Source: Oxalobacteraceae bacterium OTU3CAMAD1
Lineage (GTDB): Bacteria; Pseudomonadota; Gammaproteobacteria; Burkholderiales; Burkholderiaceae_D
Direction of reading: 5' to 3'
Assembly: GCA_024123915.1 (NCBI GenBank)
Contig: CP099650.1
Coordinates: 3,534,001 to 3,598,000, forward strand
DNA: 64,000 nucleotides
The translations under genes and the position numbers were made by a program. Positions 10,897 through 19,812 of the stretch are shown here, in pieces. Each line of letters opens with the position of its first letter. Position 1 is the stretch's first letter. The notes under the pieces were generated by a model, which saw only the letters and a list, made by a program, of their open reading frames with translations, was not told the DNA's origin and did no database searches.

Positions 10897-12591
10897 ATGA
10901 AACAGACCACGCAATTCGACGCCATCGTCATCGGCTCCGGCATCACCGGCGGCTGGGCGGCCAAGGAACTGACCGAAAAAGGCTTGAAGGTGCTGATCCT
11001 CGAACGCGGCAAGCCGCTCGAACATCAAACCGGCTACACGCACGAATTCACGCCGCCGTGGCAGGCGCCCAACCAGGGCTTGCCCGAGCGCGAGTTGTAC
11101 GCGCGCGAGTATCCGGTGCAGAGCAAGATCGAGCGCGGAGCCTTCAGCTGGGCCAACCGGCAGTACTGGATCAACGACCGCCAAAACCCATACCAGGAAG
11201 CCAAACCGTTCCGCTGGCACCGCACCGACGTGCTGGGCGGGCGTTCGCTGACCTGGGGACGGCAATCGTATCGTTGGGGCGACGACGACTTCAAGGCCAA
11301 CGCCCGCGACGGCCATGGCAACGATTGGCCGATCCGCTACGCCGACCTGGCGCCGTGGTACACGCACGTGGAAAAATTCATCGGCGTGAGCGGCCAGCCG
11401 GAGGGGCTGGAGAGCTTCCCGGACGGGCATTACCTGCCGCCGATGGAAATGACGGCGGTCGAGCGCGCGCTCAAGCAGCGCATCGAGGCGAAATGGCAGG
11501 ACCGCCGCGTGACCATCGGCCGCGTGGCCAATCTGACGGTGCCGCACGAAGGGCGCGGTCCGTGCCAGAACCGGAATATCTGCAATCGCGGCTGCTCGTT
11601 TGGCGCGTATTTCAGCTCCCTCAGCTCGACCCTGCCGGCGGCGCAAAAGACGGGCCGGCTGACGATCCGCACCAACAGCGTGGTGGAGGCGATCGACGTC
11701 GACCCGCGCACCAAGCGGGCCACCGGCGTGCGCGTGATCGACGCGCAGAGCGGCGCGCGCACCACGTTCAAGGCCAAGGTGATTTTCCTTTGCGCGTCCA
11801 CGTACGGCAGCGTGCAGGTACTGCTGCAGTCGCGCAGCGCCGCCCATCCGAACGGCATCGGCAACCACAGCGACGTGCTGGGTCGCTACCTGGTGGACCA
11901 CCACGGCGTGGCGGCATTCGGCGAGATTCCAGGCTTCGAGGACCGCAACTACAAGGGTCGGCGCGCCACCGGCATCCTGATACCCCGTTTCCGCAACCTG
12001 GGCGGGCAGGACGCCGACGCCGACTTCACGCGCGGCTACGGCTTCCAGGGAGGCGCCATGCGCGACGACTGGACTAACACGGCCGCGCTCACCGACGATT
12101 TCGGCGCCGGCATGAAGCACAACATCGCCCGGCCAGGCAAGTGGGTGGCCTTCCTCGGCGCCTTCGGCGAGCAATTGCCGCAGGCGCACAACCGCGTCAC
12201 GCTCGACGAGAACAACAAGGGCGGCTTCGGCCTGCCGCAGCTGCGCTTCGACGTGGCCTACGGCGAGAACGAAAAGCGCATGGCGCTCGACGCCGGCAAA
12301 CAGGCCGAGGCCATGCTCAAGGCGGCCGGCGCGGCACGGGTGCAACTGGCGCCGGTGCGCACCTTGCCCGGCACGTCGATCCACGAGATGGGCGGCGCGC
12401 GCATGGGCCACGATCCGGCAAGCTCGGTGCTCAACGCCCGCAACCAGGTGCACGGCGTGCGCAACCTGTTCGTCACCGACGGCTCGGCCATGGCGTCGAG
12501 CGGCACCGTCAACCCGTCTCTGACGTACATGGCGCTGACGGTGCGGGCGGTGGACTTCGCGGTGGCCGAGCTCAAAGCGGGGCGGCTGTAA
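10897..12591 (+). CDS. GMC-family FAD-dependent sugar/glycoside oxidoreductase
   Basis: A 564-residue GMC oxidoreductase using the ATG at 10897, which has GGGA ahead; an ATG four codons upstream is possible. The N-terminal FAD fold is A-I-V-I-G-S-G-I-T-G-G-W-A-A. An internal F-S-S-L-S-S-T-L segment precedes the substrate domain. The C-terminus has S-I-H-E-M-G-G-A-R-M-G (catalytic His region) and N-P-S-L-T-Y-M-A-L. Relatives paired with subunit 3 oxidise sugars at C3 or C5, and GMC-type enzymes perform the C3 oxidation that precedes C-glycoside cleavage. Given the deglycosidase pair at 23249-24627, glycoside 3-oxidation is the favoured role (inference). It has no signal peptide of its own and presumably travels with the Tat subunit. 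Confidence 0.88.
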   Translation: MKQTTQFDAIVIGSGITGGWAAKELTEKGLKVLILERGKPLEHQTGYTHEFTPPWQAPNQGLPERELYAREYPVQSKIERGAFSWANRQYWINDRQNPYQEAKPFRWHRTDVLGGRSLTWGRQSYRWGDDDFKANARDGHGNDWPIRYADLAPWYTHVEKFIGVSGQPEGLESFPDGHYLPPMEMTAVERALKQRIEAKWQDRRVTIGRVANLTVPHEGRGPCQNRNICNRGCSFGAYFSSLSSTLPAAQKTGRLTIRTNSVVEAIDVDPRTKRATGVRVIDAQSGARTTFKAKVIFLCASTYGSVQVLLQSRSAAHPNGIGNHSDVLGRYLVDHHGVAAFGEIPGFEDRNYKGRRATGILIPRFRNLGGQDADADFTRGYGFQGGAMRDDWTNTAALTDDFGAGMKHNIARPGKWVAFLGAFGEQLPQAHNRVTLDENNKGGFGLPQLRFDVAYGENEKRMALDAGKQAEAMLKAAGAARVQLAPVRTLPGTSIHEMGGARMGHDPASSVLNARNQVHGVRNLFVTDGSAMASSGTVNPSLTYMALTVRAVDFAVAELKAGRL

Positions 12592-12642
12592 CGGCGCCCT
12601 TTGGCTATAATCCACTCCATCTCTTAACGGAACACGACACCC

Positions 12643-13293
12643 ATGCCGCCTATCAGTGCCCACGCCCGCGCGCCCAAACAGGGGCGCAGCCGACAGTCCT
12701 TCGAGCGCATCATCGAAGGCACCATCGACTTGCTGCGCGAGCGCGCCTACGACCAGATCACGCTGGCCGACATCTGCGAGCGCGCGGAGGTCTCGACCGG
12801 GTCGCTGTACGGGCGCGTGGCCGGCAAGGACGAGCTGCTGCGGGTGGTGCAGGTGCGCTTCCTCGAACGCCTGGCCGAGCAGTTCACCGGGGAGGCGGCG
12901 CGCATCGAGCGCGAGGCCAAGGGCCTGGCGCAAGTGGTGCCGGCGGTGGTGCGCAGCCTGGGCAACCTGCTGCGCGAAAACGCCAGCGTGCTGCGCTCGT
13001 TCATGCTGCGCGGTCCCTCCGACGCGGCGATCAACGCGGCGGGCAAGCAGTCGGCGGACGAGAACCACGCCAAATTCATCCGCCTGCTGCAGGCCTGCGG
13101 CAAGGAGATCCGCCACCCGCAGCCTGAGCGCGCCATCGATTCCGGCATGCTGCTCATTTACGCCACCCAGGCGCGTTTTCTGGGCCTCGACACCGCCGGC
13201 GGCAAGGGTGAGGACGAGGACTGGAACGACTTGCTCGATGACCTTGGCGACATGATGTTGGCCTTCCTGTTGTTTACGCCTCCCAAGCGCTGA
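12643..13293 (+). CDS. TetR/AcrR-family transcriptional regulator
   Basis: A 216-residue regulator. The N-terminal helix-turn-helix region reads I-T-L-A-D-I-C-E-R-A-E-V-S-T-G-S-L-Y at about residues 38-55, preceded by R-S-R-Q-S-F-E-R-I-I-E. The C-terminal ligand domain is unremarkable. A TATAAT at 12606-12611 suggests its own promoter. It lies between the GMC oxidase unit and the TIM-barrel operon and is the likely ligand of the AGAAT-N4-ATTCT sites at 3691 and 7936 (inference). Confidence 0.9.
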   Translation: MPPISAHARAPKQGRSRQSFERIIEGTIDLLRERAYDQITLADICERAEVSTGSLYGRVAGKDELLRVVQVRFLERLAEQFTGEAARIEREAKGLAQVVPAVVRSLGNLLRENASVLRSFMLRGPSDAAINAAGKQSADENHAKFIRLLQACGKEIRHPQPERAIDSGMLLIYATQARFLGLDTAGGKGEDEDWNDLLDDLGDMMLAFLLFTPPKR

Positions 13294-13356
13294 CCAGGCG
13301 TGGCGCGCGGTTCCGCCGCGCGCCAGGTTGCGCATCCAAGCCTAAATATAACCAAC

Positions 13357-13368
13357 ATTCTAATTCTG
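13357..13368. promoter_or_regulatory. Possible half-site of the AGAAT operator
   Basis: ATTCTAATTCTG reads as two directly repeated AGAAT half-sites on the minus strand, 15 bases before the TIM-barrel operon start. It resembles the arms of the 7936-7953 palindrome but is not palindromic itself. Weak. Confidence 0.3.
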
Positions 13369-13382
13369 GAAAAGGAATCGTC

Positions 13383-14333
13383 ATGACCGCACCCGCACCA
13401 AAACTGCGCTGGGCCTACATGGACCACTGGCGTATCGACACCCCGCAAGGGCAGCTATCGCAATACACGTCGGTCAAGCGCTTCGACGTCTTCCTCAAGC
13501 AGATCTCGGCGATCGGCTATGAGGCCATCGAAACCTTCGATTTTCATCTGGGGCCGCTGCGCGAGTTGTTCGGCTCCCTGGAAAACGCCCGCGCCTTCAT
13601 GCAGGAGCGCGGCATCGACAAGGTCCTGAGTCTGTTCCACGCGGTGATGTACGACGAGCGCCAGAGCGCGCCCCACCTGCGCCACACGCACGACCATATC
13701 TTCAACTACGCCCAGCACATCATGCGCTCGAGCCAGGGCCTGGGCGTGGAGAACTTTATCGTCATGCCGGCGGGCCTGTACTACGACGTCGAGCCGGTCA
13801 CCGATGACAAGATCAAGGCCTGCGCGGAGCTGTGGAGCCGGGTGGGCAAGATGACGCTGGAATATGGCGTCAAGACCTGCTGCCACCACGAGTTCTTCTG
13901 CGGCATCCGCAGCGCCGAGGAGCTACGCAAGTTTTATGAGTACAGCGACCCGCGCTACGTGTTCTTCTACTGCGACACCGCGCAACACGTCATCGCCGGC
14001 GTCGATCCGGTGGACCTGTACCTGAAACTGCAGGACCGCTGCGGCGGCTTCCACATGAAGGACACGCTCGACGTGGACTTGACCGGCGACTATCGCCGCA
14101 AGCCCGATGCCGAAGTGATGGCGCCGACCACCCCGCGCTGGTTCCACGAAATGGGCGTCGAGGGCGGCCTGGTGGACTTCCCGGCGCTGCTCAAGGCGAT
14201 GAAGGAGTGCGGCTACGAGGGCTGGGTCGGCGTGGAGCACGACAAGGCCGACATCGGCGGCGGCAACTACCCCGAAAGCACGGCGCTGTCGGCGTGGTAC
14301 ATCCAGCACGTCCTGAAAAAAATCTACGCATAA
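13383..14333 (+). CDS. Xylose isomerase-like TIM-barrel protein 1
   Basis: A 316-residue sugar phosphate isomerase/epimerase-family protein (AP endonuclease 2 fold). The probable divalent-metal positions are visible in the usual order: C-C-H-H-E-F-F, F-F-Y-C-D-T-A-Q-H, G-G-F-H-M-K-D, and V-G-V-E-H-D near the C-terminus. Family members isomerise, epimerise, dehydrate or eliminate keto-sugars, so the reaction cannot be named from sequence. GGAAAAGG precedes the ATG. It is the first gene of a tight operon with another TIM barrel at 14348, an MFS transporter and two further TIM barrels, placing it in oxidised-sugar metabolism. Confidence 0.85.
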   Translation: MTAPAPKLRWAYMDHWRIDTPQGQLSQYTSVKRFDVFLKQISAIGYEAIETFDFHLGPLRELFGSLENARAFMQERGIDKVLSLFHAVMYDERQSAPHLRHTHDHIFNYAQHIMRSSQGLGVENFIVMPAGLYYDVEPVTDDKIKACAELWSRVGKMTLEYGVKTCCHHEFFCGIRSAEELRKFYEYSDPRYVFFYCDTAQHVIAGVDPVDLYLKLQDRCGGFHMKDTLDVDLTGDYRRKPDAEVMAPTTPRWFHEMGVEGGLVDFPALLKAMKECGYEGWVGVEHDKADIGGGNYPESTALSAWYIQHVLKKIYA

Positions 14334-14347
14334 GCGGGGGGAACAGC

Positions 14348-15316
14348 ATGACACAACAGATCAAATGGGGCTACGCCGTCAACCAGTGGAAGGCCGGCTT
14401 CACCAGCTTCGCGCGGCTCGAGGAAATCGCGCGCGCGCTCAAGGTGACGGCCGCCTGCGGCTTTTCCGCCGTGGAGCTGTGCGCGGGAAGCGGCCGCTGG
14501 GATCCCATCGGGCGCCCCGAAAACATCGACATCAACTTCGGTTCGCCCGAACACTTCCGCCTCAAGCTGCGCGACTGGGGCATCACGCGCGTGGCCAGCA
14601 CCTTCTTCGATCCGACCTTGATGAGCTTTGAGGAGCTGCACTTCGGCCTGTCCAGCACCCAGCCGGCGGAGCACGCGCGCATCGTCGCGCAGGCGAAAAT
14701 CCACGCCACCATGCTGGCGCAACTGGGCGGCGAGTTCCTCGTGGTGCGCCCGTTCCCGTCGTTCTGGAAGGAGGGCGCGCTCAACGCCGAGCGCATGGCC
14801 GCCGCCGCCGATTGCTGGAACCAGGTGGGCGCCATGACGGCGGCGCTGGGCCTGAAAACCGTGCTGCACATCGACGCGCTGTCGGCGCTGCGCACGGCCG
14901 CTGAAATCGAACAGCTGCTGGCGCTGTGCGACAAGGACACCGTGGGCCTGGCTTTCGACACGGCCGAACTGACCATCGCCGGCCATGACGTGGTGGCGCT
15001 GTACCGGCGCTTCCACCAACGCGTGCTGCACTTCCACTTCAAAGACGCGCTGGCGACGGACACGCTGGGCGAATACCGGCTGCCCAACGCCGAGCGGGCG
15101 CTGATCGCGGCCGGCGGCGAGCGTGAAATCCCGCGCTGGTTCGGCGAGATGGGCACCGGGATGGTGGACTTCCCGGCGCTGCTGGCGGCCATGCGCGAAC
15201 TCGGTTACGCGGGCTGGATCATCATCGAAAGCGACAAGGGACCGGAACCGATCGCCACCGGCATGATGCTCAACAGCTGGTACAAGCAGAACGTACTCGA
15301 TCCCCTGGCGCGCTAG
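14348..15316 (+). CDS. Xylose isomerase-like TIM-barrel protein 2
   Basis: A 322-residue protein of the same superfamily as its upstream neighbour, 14 bases away. The start at 14348 gives M-T-Q-Q-I-K-W-G-Y-A-V-N-Q-W, a typical first strand. Candidate metal ligands are in V-L-H-I-D-A, L-A-F-D-T-A-E, H-F-H-F-K-D and I-I-I-E-S-D. The C-terminal halves of genes 13383 and 14348 share the layout W-F-G/H-E-M-G followed by V-D-F-P-A-L-L, suggesting an old duplication. The specific reaction is unknown; a keto-sugar isomerase or lyase role is plausible. Confidence 0.85.
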   Translation: MTQQIKWGYAVNQWKAGFTSFARLEEIARALKVTAACGFSAVELCAGSGRWDPIGRPENIDINFGSPEHFRLKLRDWGITRVASTFFDPTLMSFEELHFGLSSTQPAEHARIVAQAKIHATMLAQLGGEFLVVRPFPSFWKEGALNAERMAAAADCWNQVGAMTAALGLKTVLHIDALSALRTAAEIEQLLALCDKDTVGLAFDTAELTIAGHDVVALYRRFHQRVLHFHFKDALATDTLGEYRLPNAERALIAAGGEREIPRWFGEMGTGMVDFPALLAAMRELGYAGWIIIESDKGPEPIATGMMLNSWYKQNVLDPLAR

Positions 15317-15334
15317 GCGCTGAAAGGACGCACC

Positions 15335-16561
15335 GTGAACCCACTCCACAGCGGGCAACCGCAGGCCGCCGCTTCCATCGGCGGCGCCCACGCTTCACAA
15401 CCGTCCGGCCGCATGCAGGGTATCGCGCTGATGGCCGTCATGAGCATGCCCACCCTGGCGCTGGCGGCGCTGGTGCCCGGGTTGCCGCAGCTGTTCCGGC
15501 AGTTCTCGTCGGTGCCGCATTTCGAACTGCTGGTGCCGATGATAATCACGGTGCCGTCGCTGTGCGTGGCGCTGTTTTCGGGCTTCGCCGGCGCCATTGC
15601 CGACCGCTGGGGGCGGCGCAAGCTGCTGCTGGTGGCGCTGATGGCGTTCTCGCTGCTGGGACTCGCCCCCATGTTGTTCGACAATCTGTGGCTGATCGTC
15701 GCCAGCCGGGTGGTGGTGGGCCTGGCGGAAGCGGCCATCCTCACCGTGGGCAACGCGCTCATGGGCGATTACTTCGAAGGCGAACAGCGGCAGAAGTGGC
15801 TGGGCTACCAGAACATGTTCGCGCCGCTGATCGGCTCGGCCATCCTGCTGTCGGGCGGTTTTTTGGCGGGCATGCACTGGCGCTATCCGTTCCTGCTGTA
15901 CCTGGCCGGCTTCGTGGTGTTCGCGCTGGCACTGGCGTTCTGCCGCGAGCCGCAACGCGCCACCAGCGCAACGCGGGCGGCTGGGGGCGTGGCGTCCACG
16001 CCGTTCCCGTGGCGGTCCACCGTGTTGGTGTGCGGCGTGACGGTGCTGTTTTCGCTGGTGTTTTTCGTGCAGGCGGTGCAGCACGGACGGATCTTCGGCG
16101 ACATGGGTGTTGCCTCGCCTGAGCGTATCAGCGTGCTGGCCACCGTGGCCAGTCTCGGCACGGTGTTGGGTGGTTATCTGTTCAAGCGCATGACCGGGGT
16201 GTCGGTGCGCATGCTGCTGGCCACCTGCCTGGCGTTTTACGGCGTGAGCTACATCGGCGTGGCGCTGGCGCCCAACCTGGTTGTCGGCTTGCCGCTCGAC
16301 GCGCTGGGCCAGGTCGGCGGCGGCTTGCTGCTGCCATCGCTGGTCACGTGGGCGCTGCTGCACTACGGCTTCGAACATCGCGGGCGTGGCATGGGCCTGT
16401 GGGGCGGCGCCTTTTTCCTCGGGCAGTTTCTCAGCCCGCCGCTGGTCTCGCTGATCGGCGTTTTCACCCCCAGCTTCCTGGCCAGCGTGGCCGTGATCGG
16501 CGCACTGTGCCTGATCGTCGCCGTGGCGCTGGCCATCACTCACAAAAGGAATCAATCATGA
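15335..16561 (+). CDS. MFS transporter (paralogue of 21967-23211)
   Basis: A 408-residue, roughly 12-helix major facilitator protein starting at GTG 15335 (GAAAGGA upstream). The loop 2-3 signature is A-G-A-I-A-D-R-W-G-R-R-K. It shares the order and wording of many segments with the transporter at 21967, for example the R-V-V-V/I-G-L/I-A/G-E-A helix, so both belong to one subfamily. It probably imports a glycoside, aglycone or released sugar. The stop overlaps the next start by four bases (ATGA), indicating translational coupling with the TIM barrel at 16558. Confidence 0.9.
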   Translation: MNPLHSGQPQAAASIGGAHASQPSGRMQGIALMAVMSMPTLALAALVPGLPQLFRQFSSVPHFELLVPMIITVPSLCVALFSGFAGAIADRWGRRKLLLVALMAFSLLGLAPMLFDNLWLIVASRVVVGLAEAAILTVGNALMGDYFEGEQRQKWLGYQNMFAPLIGSAILLSGGFLAGMHWRYPFLLYLAGFVVFALALAFCREPQRATSATRAAGGVASTPFPWRSTVLVCGVTVLFSLVFFVQAVQHGRIFGDMGVASPERISVLATVASLGTVLGGYLFKRMTGVSVRMLLATCLAFYGVSYIGVALAPNLVVGLPLDALGQVGGGLLLPSLVTWALLHYGFEHRGRGMGLWGGAFFLGQFLSPPLVSLIGVFTPSFLASVAVIGALCLIVAVALAITHKRNQS

Positions 16562-17331
16562 ATTTTGCAGCTTGTATCGAATGGATGTTTGCGGAAGCCG
16601 GAGAAGATCTGCCGGCGCGTATCCACGCCGCCCATGCGGCAGGCGTCACCGGCGTCGAGTTCCACCTGTGGCGGGAGAAGCCGATCGAGGCCATCGCCCG
16701 CGCGGCCAGCGACACCGGCGTGAAAGTGCGCAGCTTCTGCGTGGAGCCGCGCCGCAGCCTGGCCGATCCGGCAGACCACGACCAGGTGTTGGCGGCTGTG
16801 GCCGACGCGATCCCCGTCGCACGGCGCCTGTCCGGCGCCGCCATGGTGCTGGCCTCTGGCTTCACCCGCGCCGACGTGCCGGAGCAGGAACAGTTTGACG
16901 CCGTGGTCGATGTGCTCAAGCGCGCCGCCGCCATGGCGCGCGAGGCGGGCACCGTCGTTTGGCTGGAGCCGGTGTACATGGTGATCAACGGCCAGCGCAT
17001 GTTCGTCGACACGATCGGTCGCGGACTCGATATCGTCGCCGCCGTCGACAGCCCGGCGCTGCGCCTGCTGGCTGACGTGTTCCACTCCGCGCAAACGGGC
17101 GAGGACCTGGAACACGCCATAGGAGACCGCATGCGCTTCGTCGGCCATGTGCAGGTGGCGGACACCGACGGGCGCCACGAGCCGGGCACCGGCGGCATCG
17201 ACTGGACCGGGGTGATGCGGGTGCTAAAGGAGAAGGACTACCAGGGCGAGATCGGTTTGGAATACTTCCCGACCGTGCCGGCCGACGAGTCGCTGGCGTT
17301 GACCAGACGCGCGCTGGGTTTCGAGTCATGA
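16558..17331 (+). CDS. Hydroxypyruvate isomerase-like TIM-barrel protein 3
   Basis: A 257-residue protein resembling the hydroxypyruvate isomerase/OtnI branch of the xylose-isomerase-like superfamily. Features are N-F-A-A-C-I-E-W-M-F at the start, W-L-E-P-V-Y for the first metal Glu, L-L-A-D-V-F-H for Asp-His, G-H-V-Q-V-A-D for His, and I-G-L-E-Y-F for the last Glu. Its ATG overlaps the MFS stop and its own stop overlaps the next gene (both ATGA), so three genes are translationally coupled. It probably interconverts an aldose and ketose acid or keto-sugar. Substrate unknown. Confidence 0.85.
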   Translation: MNFAACIEWMFAEAGEDLPARIHAAHAAGVTGVEFHLWREKPIEAIARAASDTGVKVRSFCVEPRRSLADPADHDQVLAAVADAIPVARRLSGAAMVLASGFTRADVPEQEQFDAVVDVLKRAAAMAREAGTVVWLEPVYMVINGQRMFVDTIGRGLDIVAAVDSPALRLLADVFHSAQTGEDLEHAIGDRMRFVGHVQVADTDGRHEPGTGGIDWTGVMRVLKEKDYQGEIGLEYFPTVPADESLALTRRALGFES

Positions 17332-18278
17332 CTTCCGGCGCGCCCGGTTCACCGACGCGGCGCCGTTTGCTCGCCGCCTTGGCGTCGATGGCGGCGCTGG
17401 CTGCGTCGCCGGTCGCCATTGGCAAGGGCCAAGCGCCGTTGGCGGCGGCCGGCGCTCTGCGCGGGCGGCTGCGGCAGGGTATCACGCCGCACCTGTTCTG
17501 TGCCACCATGGACGAGACCTGCCGCATGGCGGCCGCGCTGGGGATACGCGGGCTCGATTTCGCCAGCGACCCGGCTGATTGGCCGCTGATCCGGCAATAC
17601 GGTTTGACGGTATCGCTGCTGCGTGTCGATTACGGCGGAGGTATCTCGCGTCCCGGCCGGGCGCCTGCCGGTCCGCCCGGCTGGAACGCCATCGGCACGC
17701 CCGATCGGGAAAGCCGTTTCGAAGCGGCGCTGCGCGACCGCATCGACGCGGCGGCCGACAACCAGATCCCCAGCATCATCGTCACCTGTGGTGAGCGGGG
17801 CGCGATAGGCTACGACGAGGGCAAGCGTAACGCCATCGCCTTCTTGCGCCGGGTGGCACCGCACGCCGAGGCGCGCAAGGTATTGCTGGTCATGGAGAAC
17901 ATCAACACCGGCCACACGGGCGGTCCGCCGGCGCCACCGGGCAGCATGTTCGATCATCTGCCGTGGGGGCTCGACGTCGCCACGCAAGTCGGCTCGCCCG
18001 CCGTCAAACTGCTGGTGGATCTGTACCACGCCCAGCTCATGGACGGTAATCTCACCAACTTCCTGCGCGATCATATGCCGCTGATCGGTCACTTCCACAC
18101 CGGCGGCGTGCCGGGCCGGCACGAAATCGACGAGACGCAGGAACTGAACTACCGCCACCTGGCCACCACCATCGCCGACCTGGGATTCCAGGGCTTCGTC
18201 AGCCATGAATGGGCACCGTCGGCTGGCCGGGACAAGGTGGCGATGCTGCGCAAGTGCGTGGGCATCATCGACGTGTAG
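17328..18278 (+). CDS. TIM-barrel sugar isomerase-like protein 4 with Tat-type signal
   Basis: A 316-residue member of the hydroxypyruvate isomerase-like group, last in the operon. Unlike its neighbours it begins with T-R-R-R-L-L-A-A-L-A-S-M-A-A-L-A-A-S-P, which looks like a twin-arginine signal peptide, so it may work in the periplasm alongside the Tat-exported oxidase subunit at 10217. The barrel core has V-M-E-N-I-N-T, L-L-V-D-L-Y-H, G-H-F-H-T-G and S-H-E-W near the C-terminus. It ends 44 bases from the convergent MFS gene; no clear terminator is visible between them. Function unknown; a periplasmic keto-glycoside lyase or isomerase is one option. Confidence 0.8.
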   Translation: MTSGAPGSPTRRRLLAALASMAALAASPVAIGKGQAPLAAAGALRGRLRQGITPHLFCATMDETCRMAAALGIRGLDFASDPADWPLIRQYGLTVSLLRVDYGGGISRPGRAPAGPPGWNAIGTPDRESRFEAALRDRIDAAADNQIPSIIVTCGERGAIGYDEGKRNAIAFLRRVAPHAEARKVLLVMENINTGHTGGPPAPPGSMFDHLPWGLDVATQVGSPAVKLLVDLYHAQLMDGNLTNFLRDHMPLIGHFHTGGVPGRHEIDETQELNYRHLATTIADLGFQGFVSHEWAPSAGRDKVAMLRKCVGIIDV

Positions 18279-18322
18279 CGGCTCTTCGCTTTCGCTCGCA
18301 GACGCCGGTGCCGAATACCCAC

Positions 18323-19786
18323 TCACCGGGACGGCATCGGCATCACCTTCGCCAATCGCAGCGTCCCGATGACGGCTACTGACAGCATCCCGAGGAACAA
18401 CGGCAGCACCTGCAAATAGGCGCCGGCATAGCGCGGCGCGTCGGCCGTCTCCATCTGCACCCCGTGGAAGAACAGCAATCCTCCCAGCGCCACGCCAAAG
18501 GCGGCGGCGATCTGCTGCACGGCGGTGAACATGCCGGCGGCCACGCCGGCCTCGGACATCGGCACATCCTGCAGCGTGGTGTTCGACAGCTGCGGCCCGC
18601 ATAATCCCATCCCCAGTCCCATGCCCAGCTGCGCCAGCGCGAGCGGCCAATGCAGCAGCACGCCGCCATGCACCGACCACGCGGCCAGGCACAGGCTGGC
18701 CGCGCTGACGCCGACACCGACCAGCATCACCCGCACGCCCATCAGGTGATGCAGGCGTGGTCCGATCAGGACGATGCCGCCCATGGCGCCGAGCGCAATC
18801 GGCGCGCACGCATACGCCATCTGCGAGGCGGACAGCCCGATCCCGGTTTGCAGCACGAACGTCATCACCAGCAGGTAACCGGGCAGCACCGGGTTGATGC
18901 ACAGAGTGCACAACAACCCCAGGTTCACCTTGCGCAGCTTGAACAGGTCCAGCGGCACCAGCGCGTCGCCGCGCGCGGCCTGGCGCCAACGCAGATATTT
19001 GACGGTGCCCCAGGCCAGCGGCACGGCGGCCGCCAGCAGCACCATCAGGCCCACCGGCCAGCCGCGCGAAGGCCCTTCGATCAGCGGCGCCAATAGCGCG
19101 AACAAGACCGCAACCGTCAGCGCGGCCCCTGTCAGATCGACCGGCGCGGCGTTCACGCCGCGTCCCGCCGGCAGCAGCGCGATGCCGGCGGCGATGCTGA
19201 ACAAGCCGATGGGCAGGTTGATCAGAAACGTCAGCCGCCAGCCCAGCCCGAACCAGTTGGCGTCGATCAGCAGACCGCCGACGATGGGACCCAGCGCCGC
19301 CGAAAAGCCGCCCAGGAAGCCGAAGATCGTGTACACCTTGTAGCGCTGCTCCGGCGGATACATCACCTGCACCAGCGCCATCACCTGCGGCACCATCAGC
19401 GCCGCGCTCACGCCTTGCGCCACACGCGCCAGCTGCAATGTGAGCGCGTCGGGCGCGAGGCCGCAGGCCATCGAAGTGATCGTAAACAGCGCGATCCCGA
19501 TCAGGAACATGCGGCGGTAGCCGAAGCTGTCGCCGAGCCGTCCGCCGACGATCAGCAGCACCGCGAACGCGGTGGCGTAGCCGGCGATGATCCATTCAAG
19601 CGCGGCCTTGTCGGCGCCGAGCGTGGCGCCGATCGACGGGATGGCGACATTGACGATGGTCGTGTCGAGCAGGTCCATGACGAAGGCCAGCGCCACGGCG
19701 ATCAAGGCCAGTGTGCGGCGGCGCGGCGAAAACGAGGCGGCGGCATGGAAAGCGCTGCCCTCCGAACCTTTTACGGCAGGATGCAT
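18323..19786 (-). CDS. DHA2-family (EmrB/QacA-like) 14-helix MFS exporter
   Basis: A 487-residue drug:H+ antiporter of the 14-TM class. The first helix has V-M-D-L-L-D-T-T-I-V-N-V-A-I-P, followed by the family motif G-R-L-G-D-S-F-G-Y-R-R. It probably exports toxic aromatic compounds. It is the last gene of a leftward run LacI (21771), LysR (20727), exporter, with gaps of 15 and 26 bases, so the exporter is likely made with the two regulators and could protect against flavonoid-like aglycones (inference). Confidence 0.92.
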   Translation of the reverse strand: MHPAVKGSEGSAFHAAASFSPRRRTLALIAVALAFVMDLLDTTIVNVAIPSIGATLGADKAALEWIIAGYATAFAVLLIVGGRLGDSFGYRRMFLIGIALFTITSMACGLAPDALTLQLARVAQGVSAALMVPQVMALVQVMYPPEQRYKVYTIFGFLGGFSAALGPIVGGLLIDANWFGLGWRLTFLINLPIGLFSIAAGIALLPAGRGVNAAPVDLTGAALTVAVLFALLAPLIEGPSRGWPVGLMVLLAAAVPLAWGTVKYLRWRQAARGDALVPLDLFKLRKVNLGLLCTLCINPVLPGYLLVMTFVLQTGIGLSASQMAYACAPIALGAMGGIVLIGPRLHHLMGVRVMLVGVGVSAASLCLAAWSVHGGVLLHWPLALAQLGMGLGMGLCGPQLSNTTLQDVPMSEAGVAAGMFTAVQQIAAAFGVALGGLLFFHGVQMETADAPRYAGAYLQVLPLFLGMLSVAVIGTLRLAKVMPMPSR

Positions 19787-19812
19787 AGGTGATTCCCGAA
19801 TTGTGAGGATGG

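Noticed and set aside
10807..13335. Minus-strand open frame of 842 codons opposite GMC and TetR genes
   Set aside because: Same antisense pattern and biased composition; no motif or start signal.
17349..19595. Long minus-strand frame overlapping the TIM barrel and the exporter
   Set aside because: It reads the exporter region in the wrong frame and the TIM-barrel gene antisense; the exporter frame at 18323-19786 has clear DHA2 motifs.
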